This document shows positions 8,860 through 16,794 of a stretch of 64,000 bases of DNA, in pieces. Under the pieces are notes generated by a model that was not told the origin of the DNA, ran no database searches, and was given only the letters and a program-made list of their open reading frames with translations. This DNA is from Collinsella aerofaciens (GTDB lineage: Bacteria; Actinomycetota; Coriobacteriia; Coriobacteriales; Coriobacteriaceae): NCBI RefSeq assembly GCF_963360655.1, contig NZ_OY725712.1:930001-994000 (forward strand), written 5' to 3'. Every line of letters begins with the position of its first letter. Position 1 is the stretch's first letter. A program made the position numbers and the translations under genes.

Positions 8860-10662
8860 TTAAGCCTCCAAAAATGCGCCGGTCTGGCGGCTCCACAGGC
8901 TTGCGTATTCGCCGCCCGCCTCGACAAGCTGCGCATGTGTGCCGTCCTCGACAATCTCACCGTCCGCCAACACCACGATGCGATCGAGCGCCGCCACGGT
9001 GGACAGGCGATGCGCCACCACAATGGAGGTGCGCCCGCGCATCAGGTTCTCGAGCGCCTCCTGCACCAGCGCCTCGGACTCACTGTCCAGGGCAGACGTC
9101 GCCTCGTCGAGCACCAGAATCGGCGCGTCGGTGAGGATGGCGCGGGCGATGGCCACGCGCTGGCGTTGGCCGCCCGAGAGCTTAACGCCCCGCTCGCCCA
9201 CCATGGTGTCAAAGCCATGGGGCAGGCAGTCGATAAACTCCAGGGCATTGGCCAGGCGCGCTGCCTCACGAATCTGTTCGTCGGTGGCGTCGGGGCGGCC
9301 GTAGGCGATATTCTCACGAATGGAGCGGTGAAACAGCAGCGCCTCCTGCGGCACGTAGGCAACCTGACGGCGCAGGCTCTGCTGTGTGCAGTGCGATACA
9401 TCCTGGCCGTCCACGAGCGCGCGGCCTCCCTGAACGTCGTCCAGGCGCAGCAACAGCTTGGTGAGTGTCGTCTTGCCCGAGCCCGATTTGCCCACCAGGC
9501 CCACGCGCTGGCCCGCCGCCACATGGAGCGTCAGGTCGTCGAACACGCTCTCGCCCGCCGCGGCGTCACGGTATGCAAAGCTCAAGTGCTCAAAATCAAT
9601 CGCGCCCTCGCACACCTTGAGCTCGGGGGCATTCTCGCCGTCTGCCACCAGACGCGGCTCGTCCAGCACGCGCGTCATCTCGGCCGCATCGCCCAGCGCG
9701 CGGTTGATGCGCTGCATCATGGAGCTCACGTAGTTCAGGCGCATGGTGAGGTTGTACGTATAGGTAAAGATCATGACGAGCGCGCCGGCAGAGATGCCAA
9801 ACCACGCGTTGCCGCCCGCCACGAACACACTCACCACGGCCATGGTGATGACGATAAGGCCTGAGGTCGTAAAGTTGCGTTGCATCATGGCGTGCATCGA
9901 TACCGTTTCGGCATCGCGCGCGGCACGGTCGGCGGTATCGAATAGGTCGCGCTCAAAGTCCTCGCGCCCGCAGGTCTTGACGGCCAGGATATTCGTGACC
10001 GCGTCGGACAGCACGCCCGACAGCTTGTTCTGCGCGGCGGACGTCGCGGCCGAAAGCGGCATGATGCGCTTGTACATAAGCCAGACAAACGCAATGTAGA
10101 CGACCATGATGCCCACCAGGATCACGGTAAATGCGGGCACCACCGGAGCGAGCGCCGCTACCGTGCAGATAACCGAGGTGATAGTGGGGATGAGCGAATA
10201 CACCGTCACGTCCACCAGACCCGTGTAGCCGCTCATAAAACGGCTCGTTTGGCTCACAAGCGATCCGCCAAATCGGCTGGTGTGGAATGTCATGGATTGA
10301 TTGGAGAGCGTGTCGAAGCACAAGCGCGCCAGGTGATAGTTGCCCGCGATCTCGAGCTTGTAGACGGTGTAGTCCTGCAGCTTGGAGAGAATCTGGCCTA
10401 CCAGGTTAACGAGCACGAGCGCCAGAATGTAAGGACCAAAGACCTCAAACACCTGGTCGCCTGCCACGGGGCCGGCCTGGACGCGGTCGACGATAAGCGC
10501 CATCACGTAGGTGTTGGCAAACGTAAGCAAAAAGATATAGCCCGCCGACGAGAATACCGAGAGAAAGACGATCAGCGGCTGCGTGCGCGTGACATCCCAA
10601 AAACGCTGCAACGTGCGGCGCACGGTGGAGCGCTTGAGCGGGCTGGTGCTTCTCTGAGACAT
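8860..10662 (-). CDS. ABC transporter, fused permease and ATPase
   Basis: 600-residue half-transporter of the exporter type (MsbA/LmrA-like layout). The N-terminal six-helix transmembrane domain spans residues 20-320. The nucleotide-binding domain has Walker A GLVGKSGSGKTTLTKLL, signature VKLSGGQRQRVAIARA, Walker B ILVLDEATSALDSES and the switch histidine in VVAHRLS. Such proteins work as homo- or heterodimers exporting lipids, peptides or drugs; no partner gene is adjacent, so a homodimer is likely. The substrate is not inferable. Start at ATG 10662, with AGGAAG upstream; an earlier in-frame start lacks a ribosome site. The stop is 64 bp from the nth start, allowing cotranscription. Confidence 0.9.
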   Translation of the reverse strand: MSQRSTSPLKRSTVRRTLQRFWDVTRTQPLIVFLSVFSSAGYIFLLTFANTYVMALIVDRVQAGPVAGDQVFEVFGPYILALVLVNLVGQILSKLQDYTVYKLEIAGNYHLARLCFDTLSNQSMTFHTSRFGGSLVSQTSRFMSGYTGLVDVTVYSLIPTITSVICTVAALAPVVPAFTVILVGIMVVYIAFVWLMYKRIMPLSAATSAAQNKLSGVLSDAVTNILAVKTCGREDFERDLFDTADRAARDAETVSMHAMMQRNFTTSGLIVITMAVVSVFVAGGNAWFGISAGALVMIFTYTYNLTMRLNYVSSMMQRINRALGDAAEMTRVLDEPRLVADGENAPELKVCEGAIDFEHLSFAYRDAAAGESVFDDLTLHVAAGQRVGLVGKSGSGKTTLTKLLLRLDDVQGGRALVDGQDVSHCTQQSLRRQVAYVPQEALLFHRSIRENIAYGRPDATDEQIREAARLANALEFIDCLPHGFDTMVGERGVKLSGGQRQRVAIARAILTDAPILVLDEATSALDSESEALVQEALENLMRGRTSIVVAHRLSTVAALDRIVVLADGEIVEDGTHAQLVEAGGEYASLWSRQTGAFLEA

Positions 10663-10741
10663 GGGCTTCCTTTCACGTCTGATAGGGCGAAACGCCATTG
10701 TTGCACACTAAAGCGCACTTCAGGCAAGCACGATGCGAAAA

Positions 10742-10768
10742 GCGCCCGCGCAGTGCTTACGCAGGCGC
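10742..10768 (-). terminator. Probable terminator after rmuC
   Basis: 9-bp stem (one G-U pair in the minus-strand RNA) around GCGCCTGCG/CGCGGGCGC, followed by TTTT. It is 18 bp past the rmuC stop. The short T tract makes it moderate. Confidence 0.5.
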
Positions 10769-10785
10769 CCCGCCGTTAGATGCAA

Positions 10786-12141
10786 CTAGTCCTCGTCTTT
10801 TTGGTCTGCGAGCAGGCCTGCAGACTCCAAGCCCAAAATCTCGTCGGCCTCCCGCGCGTCTTCCAGCGCGTCGATGTCCTTGAGCTTGCGCTCCATGACG
10901 TTAGTGCGCGTGGTGATAATGCCCTCGACCGTCTTGCCCGCGGTCTCGATCTGCTGCTGCGCGCGACGCAGCGCCGCCTGATAGCGCGGCAGCTCAGCCT
11001 TGACGGCGGAAAGCACGCGCAGCACGTCGTCGGTACGTTTTTGCAGCCTAAACGTCTGATAGCTCATCTGCAGGCTGTTGAGGATGGCGGCCATGGTGCT
11101 GGGGCCGGCAACGTTGACGTGATAGTCGCGGCCCAGGGTCTCGATAAGCCCGGGGCGGCTGACGACCTCGGCGTACAGGCCCTCAAACGGCACGAACAGA
11201 ATGCCAAAGTTGGTCGTCGAGGGCACGCTCAGGTACTTCTCGCAAATGTCCTTGGCCTCGCGCTTCACCATCATATCGAGCGTCTTGCGCGCTGCGGCGA
11301 CGGCCTCGACATCACCCGACTCTTGCGCGTCGAGCAAGTGCTCATACGCATCGCCGGGAAACTTGGAGTCAATCGGCAGCAGCACGGGATCGCCCTCGTC
11401 TACCGGCAGTTTGACGGCAAACTCAACGCGCTCCGAGGCGCCGGGCTTAGTGGCGACGTTTTCCAGATACTGGTCGGGCGTAAGGATGTCCGCCAGGATT
11501 GCGCCCAGCTGCACCTCGCCCAAAATGCCGCGCGCCTTGACGTTGCCCAGCACGCGCTTAAGGTCGCCCACGCCGGTGGCGATAGATTGCATATCGCCCA
11601 GGCCCTTGTACACGGCCTCGAGCTGGTCGCTCACCTGCTTAAACGATGCAGACAGGCGATCGTTGAGCGTACGGGAGAGTTTCTCGTCCACCGTCGCGCG
11701 CATCTGATCGAGCTGAACGTTGTTGTCCTTGCGGATGGCGCCCAGCTGGGCATCGACCGTCTCGCGCACCTTGTCCAGGCGGTGCTCGATGCCCTCGCGG
11801 TTGGCGCCAAGCTGTTGGGCCGTCTCACGGCGCAGGTCATCCATACGGTCGCCAGCCTGCGAGAACTCACGCGCGATGGTCAGGTAGCGCTGCTGCTCTA
11901 CGGCGGCGTCGGTCGTCTGCTGCTGCGCGATGGCGCTTGCCGTGCGGCGGGTTTCCGTCAGCGCGGCGTTGAGGGCATCGAGCGTGCTGTTGGCCTGCTC
12001 GAGCGCCGCGAGCGTCTCCGCGTCGTTGCCGCCACGCTCTCGCAACTCGGCACGAAGACCTTTAAGCTGCATGGCGCAAACCACGGCAACTCCCACCGCG
12101 ACCAAGGCAATCACAACAAGCACGATATCAATAGCAGACAT
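10786..12141 (-). CDS. rmuC: DNA recombination protein RmuC
   Basis: 451 residues. An N-terminal membrane anchor (IDIVLVVIALVAVGVAVVCAM) is followed by a long coiled coil (residues 25-190, rich in E, Q, R, L) and the RmuC nuclease-like core. The core includes KARGILGEVQLGAILADIL, LPIDSKFPGDAYEHLL and VPSTTNFGILFVPFEGLYAE, with C-terminal coiled-coil residues. In enterobacteria RmuC limits inversions at short inverted repeats; the mechanism elsewhere is unproven. That role is of interest here because the neighbourhood carries many long inverted repeats. GGAGTCT precedes the ATG. It is upstream of the ABC transporter on the same strand and separated from it by a probable terminator. Confidence 0.93.
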   Translation of the reverse strand: MSAIDIVLVVIALVAVGVAVVCAMQLKGLRAELRERGGNDAETLAALEQANSTLDALNAALTETRRTASAIAQQQTTDAAVEQQRYLTIAREFSQAGDRMDDLRRETAQQLGANREGIEHRLDKVRETVDAQLGAIRKDNNVQLDQMRATVDEKLSRTLNDRLSASFKQVSDQLEAVYKGLGDMQSIATGVGDLKRVLGNVKARGILGEVQLGAILADILTPDQYLENVATKPGASERVEFAVKLPVDEGDPVLLPIDSKFPGDAYEHLLDAQESGDVEAVAAARKTLDMMVKREAKDICEKYLSVPSTTNFGILFVPFEGLYAEVVSRPGLIETLGRDYHVNVAGPSTMAAILNSLQMSYQTFRLQKRTDDVLRVLSAVKAELPRYQAALRRAQQQIETAGKTVEGIITTRTNVMERKLKDIDALEDAREADEILGLESAGLLADQKDED

Positions 12142-12192
12142 AGACTCCGCCCAACAAACTCAATCGATCATCAATCAAAACCGCGATCAATC

Positions 12193-12756
12193 TTACCCCG
12201 CCACACGCACCGGGCGCCCGGCCCCTTCTTGGGTGCTTCTCTCCTCCGCATATTCCATAATGCGGCGCGCCGTTTTCCTGCTCACCTTTGAGTCATCGCC
12301 GGCCAAGTATGCGTATACGTTTCCTTTATTCAGGCGCAGAGCACGGCAGAGGCCATAGCGCGTTACACCCGATTCCTCCAATGCTTCCAGCGTTTTCTTT
12401 CTCATCAGGGCGTTCACCCTTCTATCGGCCGCCGGCTTTTCTTTCACCGCTCTATACGCACGCCAAACGTTGGCATAACGATTAGGGAGCTCACTTTTGG
12501 CGCATAGAGACGCCATGCTACCCGCTTGGCCGTACAAGGATAAAACGTCTCGGTAATCCTGTTCCATCCACGAGCCCTCGGATAAGCCCAGAACGTATTC
12601 GGCTTTTCCTTGCGCCAAAGCGAGCAAAAACAGAGGCTCCGCCACGCGCGGCGCATCCGTCGTCGCCTGCTCAACCAATTTTCTAAAACTCAGCGACTGC
12701 TGTCCGGATAGCTCTCGGCAATAGCCTTTTAAGAATCCCTCAAAGGTCAGATTCAA
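12193..12756 (-). CDS. HTH protein paired with the nucleotidyltransferase (antitoxin-like)
   Basis: 187-residue protein if translated from TTG 12756. That start overlaps the upstream stop as TTGA and has a perfect AGGAGGT six or seven bases before it; an open frame continuing further upstream has no such site. The C-terminal third looks like a small helix-turn-helix (TRYGLCRALRLNKGNVYAYL, then SRKTARRIMEYAEE). The N-terminal two thirds are helical with no motif I recognise. Translational coupling to the nucleotidyltransferase gene and the DNA-binding tail suggest the regulatory/antitoxin half of a two-gene toxin-antitoxin-like or abortive-infection-like cassette. That is inference only. A transcription factor of an unrelated two-gene operon is the alternative. 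Confidence 0.6.
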   Translation of the reverse strand: MNLTFEGFLKGYCRELSGQQSLSFRKLVEQATTDAPRVAEPLFLLALAQGKAEYVLGLSEGSWMEQDYRDVLSLYGQAGSMASLCAKSELPNRYANVWRAYRAVKEKPAADRRVNALMRKKTLEALEESGVTRYGLCRALRLNKGNVYAYLAGDDSKVSRKTARRIMEYAEERSTQEGAGRPVRVAG

Positions 12757-13283
12757 CCGAGCACCTCCTTTTTGTATTGCCTGTATGCACAGACCATCTC
12801 TTGATAGCTTCGCTCCGAAGGCGACGACGCCAGTGCTTCTCCCTCGTCGAATATAAGCCGTTCGAGCAGCCCCCAATCAAGTCGGTCGACGAATGCCTGA
12901 CTATGAAGATCGATGATGTCGTTCGGACGGTAGGCATAGAGCTTCATTACCGCCAGGTCCTCCAAGGATGGCGTAAAGTACCTGATAAAGCGCGCCCCAA
13001 TATCCAAGGGAATCAAACGATCTTCGTAATTGAACGGCATCTGATTACAATATGCCACCGCCATACCATTCACCTCGGGGTATCGAGCTATGATCTCGCG
13101 GAGGCACCTATCTGCCTCAAACACATCAATGTCATGTGTAACCGAACGATTCGTCACATCGTTTAGCATGAAGGCGCTTCCTCCCACCAATACAACGTTC
13201 GGCCTGTCGTCTCTTGGACCTATTTCCAGCTCCGCCTCTTCGTCAATGCCCAAAAGAGTCTGTTCTAAATCCTGCTTATACAT
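12753..13283 (-). CDS. Nucleotidyltransferase-fold protein (DUF6036-like)
   Basis: 176 residues. The pattern VVLVGGSAFMLND followed by THDIDVFEADRCL is the GG[S]-x(n)-DhD signature of minimal nucleotidyltransferases. It is followed by LIPLDIGARFIRYF and a helical tail with DLAVMKLYAYRPNDIIDL, as in stand-alone nucleotidyltransferases (DUF6036/AbiEii-like) that occur in toxin-antitoxin and abortive-infection loci. Enzymatic substrate unknown. There is no ribosome site before ATG 13283; instead a TATGAT hexamer ends five bases upstream, which would put the transcript start at the ATG (leaderless mRNA, common in actinobacteria). The region upstream is distinctly AT-rich. It is translationally coupled to the HTH gene downstream. 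Confidence 0.7.
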   Translation of the reverse strand: MYKQDLEQTLLGIDEEAELEIGPRDDRPNVVLVGGSAFMLNDVTNRSVTHDIDVFEADRCLREIIARYPEVNGMAVAYCNQMPFNYEDRLIPLDIGARFIRYFTPSLEDLAVMKLYAYRPNDIIDLHSQAFVDRLDWGLLERLIFDEGEALASSPSERSYQEMVCAYRQYKKEVLG

Positions 13284-13330
13284 AACAAATCATATTATTA
13301 TTCATCTTCAATAATACTATTCAGTCGCAC
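13275..13330 (-). promoter_or_regulatory. AT-rich promoter of the nucleotidyltransferase/HTH pair
   Basis: TATGAT lies five bases upstream of the start codon on the minus strand, with no convincing -35 hexamer and no ribosome site, so a leaderless transcript is predicted. The 50 bp around it are far richer in A and T than the flanking genes. Confidence 0.4.
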
Positions 13331-13406
13331 GACAGGACCCACAGGATGCAAGAATTCCGCTCGTGGCGATAATCCCTACACCCTAGAAGTCCTAATGTGA
13401 CAAACG

Positions 13407-13841
13407 CTAACTCTCCCAGCCGGCGCGGATTGTTGTTATGACATCGCCTAGGCGCTGGCCCAGGGCTGACAGATGTTGGAGCACTTCGCCGGGCGAAGCG
13501 CCGTTGAGGATGCAGGTGAGCGCATACGAGACCAAGAAAATCGCCGCAAGTCCCAGCGGAATGAGCACGATCATCGCCAATGTGCGCAAGCGCTGGCCCA
13601 CACGGCGACGACGCGCACGACGCTTGTCGAACGCGAGCTCCTGCGCATATGAATCTTGCTGTACGGAATAGGCCTCTGGTGCCGATTCGCACCCGGGCAC
13701 AGCTGCAGGTACAGCAGCGGGCACGACATTTTGCGCAAAGGGCTGGACTGCCGCCCCTTGCATTTGCATCTCTATAAGCCGCCGCTGCTGCCGCAGCATG
13801 CGCTCGGCTTGTTGCTGTGGGGTCTCAAGAAACAGGTCCAT
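13407..13841 (-). CDS. Small single-pass membrane protein, unknown
   Basis: 144 residues. The N-terminal half is cytoplasmic and glutamine/arginine-rich (TPQQQAERMLRQQRRL). It is followed by an A/V/P-rich linker, a basic stretch (FDKRRARRRRVGQRLR), one transmembrane helix (TLAMIVLIPLGLAAIFLVSYALT, about residues 90-112) and a short tail. Start at ATG 13841 because GGAGG ends five bases upstream; a TTG four codons earlier has no site. No family recognised and no informative neighbour. Confidence 0.6.
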   Translation of the reverse strand: MDLFLETPQQQAERMLRQQRRLIEMQMQGAAVQPFAQNVVPAAVPAAVPGCESAPEAYSVQQDSYAQELAFDKRRARRRRVGQRLRTLAMIVLIPLGLAAIFLVSYALTCILNGASPGEVLQHLSALGQRLGDVITTIRAGWES

Positions 13842-14099
13842 GTTGGCCTCCAAAATCGGAGCGTTCGACGCTTACGACCAGCATCCCGCACCGCCATGAC
13901 CGCGACAACGCAATCGCCGGCAATAGCCACAAAGTTTCTTTTGCTCAAAAGCTGTCGAAAAGCTCAACAACTCCCCTACCAGCACTTTCTCTGAGCTTTT
14001 TTCGCCAGCAATCTTTTGGCCTTCCACCCTTACGCCAACTGACCAAAATCTAACCAAAAGCTTGACGAAAATTGTGGAGACCGGGACCCCACACAAAAA

Positions 14100-14122
14100 G
14101 TGCCGCCCCAAAGGGGCGGCAC
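14100..14122 (-). terminator. Terminator copy 1 (GTGCCGCCCC hairpin)
   Basis: Perfect 10-bp stem GTGCCGCCCC with AAA loop, followed on the minus strand by TTTTTGTGT. An almost identical hairpin with its flanks recurs at 15034-15057. Confidence 0.85.
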
Positions 14123-14164
14123 ACAAACCAATCTATTAGCCAAAACTCGTTGGCAAGCCCGCGT

Positions 14165-14250
14165 CGTCAGACCCGCGGCGCATGCCTTTGCCTCGCGTGA
14201 CTCTGCGAAGCCGTGAGCGAGAGGGAAAGGGATGCGCCGCGGGTCTGACG
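14165..14250. repeat. Long inverted repeat A (variable-arm, conserved-loop hairpin)
   Basis: 30-base arms (14165-14194 and 14221-14250) pair at 28 of 30 positions around a 26-base loop containing CTGCGAAGCCGTGAGCGA. The loop is almost the same as in element B (15136-15163), but the arms are unrelated except for the GAGGGAA next to the loop. It lies 55 bp after the stop of the 14305-14937 gene and 43 bp before terminator copy 1. Confidence 0.85.
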
Positions 14251-14304
14251 TCCGGAGCGGTGAAACCAGCAGTTGCCCTGCGCTCCGTGGTCGGTGAGGA
14301 CAGA

Positions 14305-14937
14305 CTACATGCCCGCGAGACCGCGGGCGGCGGTGGCGCACATAAACGCCAAGGCTAAAATCACGAGCGAGCCCGCAATGTCTGCCAGCACGCCCATTGC
14401 ACGACGCTCAAACAACCAGCTCTCAAAGCGCGGGGCGACGTTGCGCCAAACACGCCACAGCAAGATGCCCATACCGATGACGCCCGGGATATTGAGCAGT
14501 AGGATCTCGGAGCACAAAAGACCGATCAAGTTACCGGCGGTAAAGCCCGCATCGCCCTCGCAGTATTTGCGATAGACCATATACAGCATGTACGCCACAA
14601 ACGGCTGCAAGCACGCAGAAATAAACGTGACCACCATCGAGGGCTCCTGCGAAAAGACCTCGCTGAGCTTATCGACACTCGTGGCATCTTTCGAAGCCAA
14701 GAACAAGCCAATGACCACCACGGGCACCACGCCCAAGATAACCTCGACCAGAGTAAACAACTTAGCAGTCAGATCCTCGCTAGCCGTATTGAGGCGAGGC
14801 GCCCACTCAGGATGAGCATGCGCGCCGACCTTCTTGTCCTTCTCGGCACGATCGGCCTTTTTGCCCTCAGCAACCCGACGACCAGGATCCTTGCGAGTTC
14901 CCGCCGCAGCAACCCGAGCCCGAGACTTCTTACCCAT
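14305..14937 (-). CDS. Multi-pass membrane protein, unknown
   Basis: 210 residues. A very basic cytoplasmic N-terminus (KSRARVAAAGTRKDPGRR, then lysine/aspartate repeats) is followed by about five hydrophobic segments: LFTLVEVILGVVPVVVIGLF, MVVTFISACLQPFVAYMLYM, LIGLLCSEILLLNIPGVIGM, and two near the C-terminus. No enzymatic motif and no recognised family. ATG 14937 is the natural start. It is followed by element A and terminator copy 1. Confidence 0.65.
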   Translation of the reverse strand: MGKKSRARVAAAGTRKDPGRRVAEGKKADRAEKDKKVGAHAHPEWAPRLNTASEDLTAKLFTLVEVILGVVPVVVIGLFLASKDATSVDKLSEVFSQEPSMVVTFISACLQPFVAYMLYMVYRKYCEGDAGFTAGNLIGLLCSEILLLNIPGVIGMGILLWRVWRNVAPRFESWLFERRAMGVLADIAGSLVILALAFMCATAARGLAGM

Positions 14938-15033
14938 AAAAACACCCCATCAGGTAGTAGATAAACTAAAAGTCGCTACCCAGTGTACCCCACCCATGAA
15001 CGGTGCCGTCCCAACCAGTCCCCACATAAAAAC

Positions 15034-15057
15034 GTGCCGCCCCAAAAGGGGCGGCAC
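15034..15057 (-). terminator. Terminator copy 2 (GTGCCGCCCC hairpin)
   Basis: Perfect 10-bp stem GTGCCGCCCC with AAAA loop, then GTTTTTATG on the minus strand. It terminates the rubrerythrin transcript after element B. Confidence 0.85.
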
Positions 15058-15106
15058 ACAAACTTCTAATCAGCTTTTCTGTAACGAGCACGCGACGACC
15101 CAAAGC

Positions 15107-15192
15107 GGGCCGGGAGGGCCGGACTACCTTCCCTCAACGCGACCCTGCGAAGCCGTAAGCGAGGAGGGAAGGTAGTCCGGCCCTCCCGGCCC
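15107..15192. repeat. Long inverted repeat B (variable-arm, conserved-loop hairpin)
   Basis: Perfect 29-base arms (15107-15135 and 15164-15192) around a 28-base loop containing CTGCGAAGCCGTAAGCGAG, one base different from the loop word in element A. It begins 22 bp past the rubrerythrin stop. Arms are GC-rich and share no sequence with element A beyond the loop-proximal GAGGGAA/TTCCCTC. Confidence 0.9.
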
Positions 15193-15213
15193 AGCTCACG
15201 CTAGCGCTAAGCG

Positions 15214-15753
15214 CTAGTAGTTCACCACCTGCTCCTCAAAGTACGCCTTCGGGTGGTTACACACCGGGCACACCTCAGGCGCCTCGGCACCAACGTGCAG
15301 GTGCCCGCAGTTCAGGCACTTCCACACCTTCACGCCCTCACGCTCAAACACCTCGCCCGACTCGATGCGCTCGACGAGTTTGTTGTAGCGCTCCTCGTGG
15401 GCCTTCTCGACGGCGGCGACGCCACGGAACTTCTCGGCGATCTCGACAAAGCCCTCCTCCTCGGCGGTCTTGGCGAACTCGTCGTACATCGTGGTCCACT
15501 CGTAGTTCTCGCCCGCAGCGGCGTCGCGCAGGTTGTCCAGAGTGCCCGGAACGGCGCCGTCGTGCAGATACTTAAACCACAGCTTGGCGTGCTCGGACTC
15601 GTTGCCCGCCGTCTCGGCAAAAATATTCGAGATCTGAACGTAGCCGTCCTTTTTGGCCTTGGATGCATAGTAGCGATACTTGGTGTGTGCCTGGGACTCA
15701 CCGGCAAAAGCGGTCTCGAGGTTCTTCTTGGTTTGGGAATTCTCAAAATCCAT
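15214..15753 (-). CDS. rbr: Rubrerythrin
   Basis: 179-residue non-haem iron protein that reduces hydrogen peroxide in anaerobes. The ferritin-like four-helix domain provides the diiron ligands ([44 protein letters not shown]). A C-terminal rubredoxin domain has two CxxC knuckles (CLNCGHLH and [11 protein letters not shown]). Start at ATG 15753 ([12 protein letters not shown]), the usual family start; six further codons upstream are open but not typical. Single gene followed by element B and terminator copy 2. Expected to be induced by oxidative stress; no operator identified. Confidence 0.97.
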   Translation of the reverse strand: MDFENSQTKKNLETAFAGESQAHTKYRYYASKAKKDGYVQISNIFAETAGNESEHAKLWFKYLHDGAVPGTLDNLRDAAAGENYEWTTMYDEFAKTAEEEGFVEIAEKFRGVAAVEKAHEERYNKLVERIESGEVFEREGVKVWKCLNCGHLHVGAEAPEVCPVCNHPKAYFEEQVVNY

Positions 15754-15867
15754 AGGTGTACTTCCCTTCAACGCATGCCGCCCACAGACTTTGAGCGGCC
15801 TTGCTTTAAGGATGCCCTCATGCCGAGAATTTAAACCTTACAATCCCGTTCTTCAGATTCGAGTGAG

Positions 15868-16773
15868 CTACACACTCAGCCAACGATCGCCCTCGGAGCC
15901 GCAAAAGCCCTCGCGCTCCAGATCGGCAAGAATGCTTGCGACCAGCTCGCGCTCGACCGGCTCTCGGCCGGCTGCCGTCTCCATCTCGTTAACGCCTGCA
16001 ACGGCTTCATCGAGCGTAATACCTGCCGGTTGTCCATCGCGCGCCGCCAGCAGCATGCGCACAATGTGGGCGCGCTTTTGGCGACGCGAGCCCTCAAACT
16101 TGGACTGACGACTATAGCCCGCCGACCGCCTGGACGGATTGGGCAGCGTCTTTTTAAGATACGCGCCGTAATCCAGCAACGCGTAATACCATGCGCGCGG
16201 CGTGTCGGCATCGTCTTGAGGCACGGCAAAGGGCGCAATCTCATCCGCCGCCGCACCAGGGGCCGCCGGACAGGCGGCTTGAATCAGCGGCACCAGCTCG
16301 CGATCGGGAACGGCCGGCACATCGGGAAAGAAATGATGCAAAAAGACCGTGCGCACATTGGTCTCTAGATACACGCCTGGAAGATCAAACGCAAACGAAC
16401 GGATGCCCTGCGCCGTTGCCGGGCCAATGCCGGGCAGAGCGACCAAGTCACGCGTCTCACGCGGAAACTCCCCGTCCCAGTCCTCTACAACGCGCTGAGC
16501 GGCCCCATGAAGCGCCAGAGCGCGTCGGTTGTAGCCCATGCCCTGCCAAGCGTCCAAAACATCGGAAGGCGCGGCCTGGGCAAGCGCCTGCACAGTCGGA
16601 AAACGATCGAGCCACACCGGCATGCGCGCCTCCACACGCGGCACCTGCGTTTGCTGCAGCATGACCTCAGAAAGCCAAATGATGTACGGATCGCGTGTGC
16701 GGCGCCACGGAAGGTCGCGATAACGCAGGACCCCTTCCGAACGAATCATCGAACGAAAGGGGTCCTGAATCAT
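15868..16773 (-). CDS. mutY: MutY-like adenine DNA glycosylase lacking the iron-sulphur cluster
   Basis: 301-residue HhH-GPD glycosylase. The MutY active-site entry LPWRRTRDPYIIWLSEVMLQQTQV is present (split here: LPWRR; WLSEVMLQQTQ with the catalytic glutamate), as is the helix-hairpin-helix LPGIGPATAQGI. Two departures are visible. The usual LDGNV block is LETNV, so the catalytic aspartate position is glutamate. The four cysteines that bind 4Fe-4S are absent, the region reading PNPSRRSAGYSRQSKFEG. The NUDIX-like C-terminal 8-oxoG-recognition domain is also missing and replaced by about 75 residues of winged-helix character. AGGAG precedes ATG 16773. The Rrf2 gene ends 21 bp upstream, so the pair is probably an operon. 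Confidence 0.8.
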   Translation of the reverse strand: MIQDPFRSMIRSEGVLRYRDLPWRRTRDPYIIWLSEVMLQQTQVPRVEARMPVWLDRFPTVQALAQAAPSDVLDAWQGMGYNRRALALHGAAQRVVEDWDGEFPRETRDLVALPGIGPATAQGIRSFAFDLPGVYLETNVRTVFLHHFFPDVPAVPDRELVPLIQAACPAAPGAAADEIAPFAVPQDDADTPRAWYYALLDYGAYLKKTLPNPSRRSAGYSRQSKFEGSRRQKRAHIVRMLLAARDGQPAGITLDEAVAGVNEMETAAGREPVERELVASILADLEREGFCGSEGDRWLSV

Positions 16774-16794
16774 GGCTATGCTCCTTATGCGGCG

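Larger units (their letters stand above)
13842..14304. other. Intergenic region with terminator and long hairpin
   Basis: No convincing gene. It holds a minus-strand terminator (14100-14122) and inverted-repeat element A (14165-14250), both downstream of the membrane-protein gene that ends at 14305. The remaining 250 bp next to the 13841 start contain AT-richer, promoter-like sequence without a confident hexamer pair. Confidence 0.6.

Noticed and set aside
12193-13283. AbiE abortive-infection system
   Set aside because: AbiEii is about 300 residues and paired with an upstream winged-helix AbiEi. Here the nucleotidyltransferase is 176 residues, comes first, and the partner has a different HTH at its C-terminus.
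14089-15192. Integron attC sites as an explanation for hairpins A and B
   Set aside because: attC sites conserve the outer core sites and vary the loop. Here the loop is conserved and the arms vary, there is no integrase, and no gene cassettes lie between.
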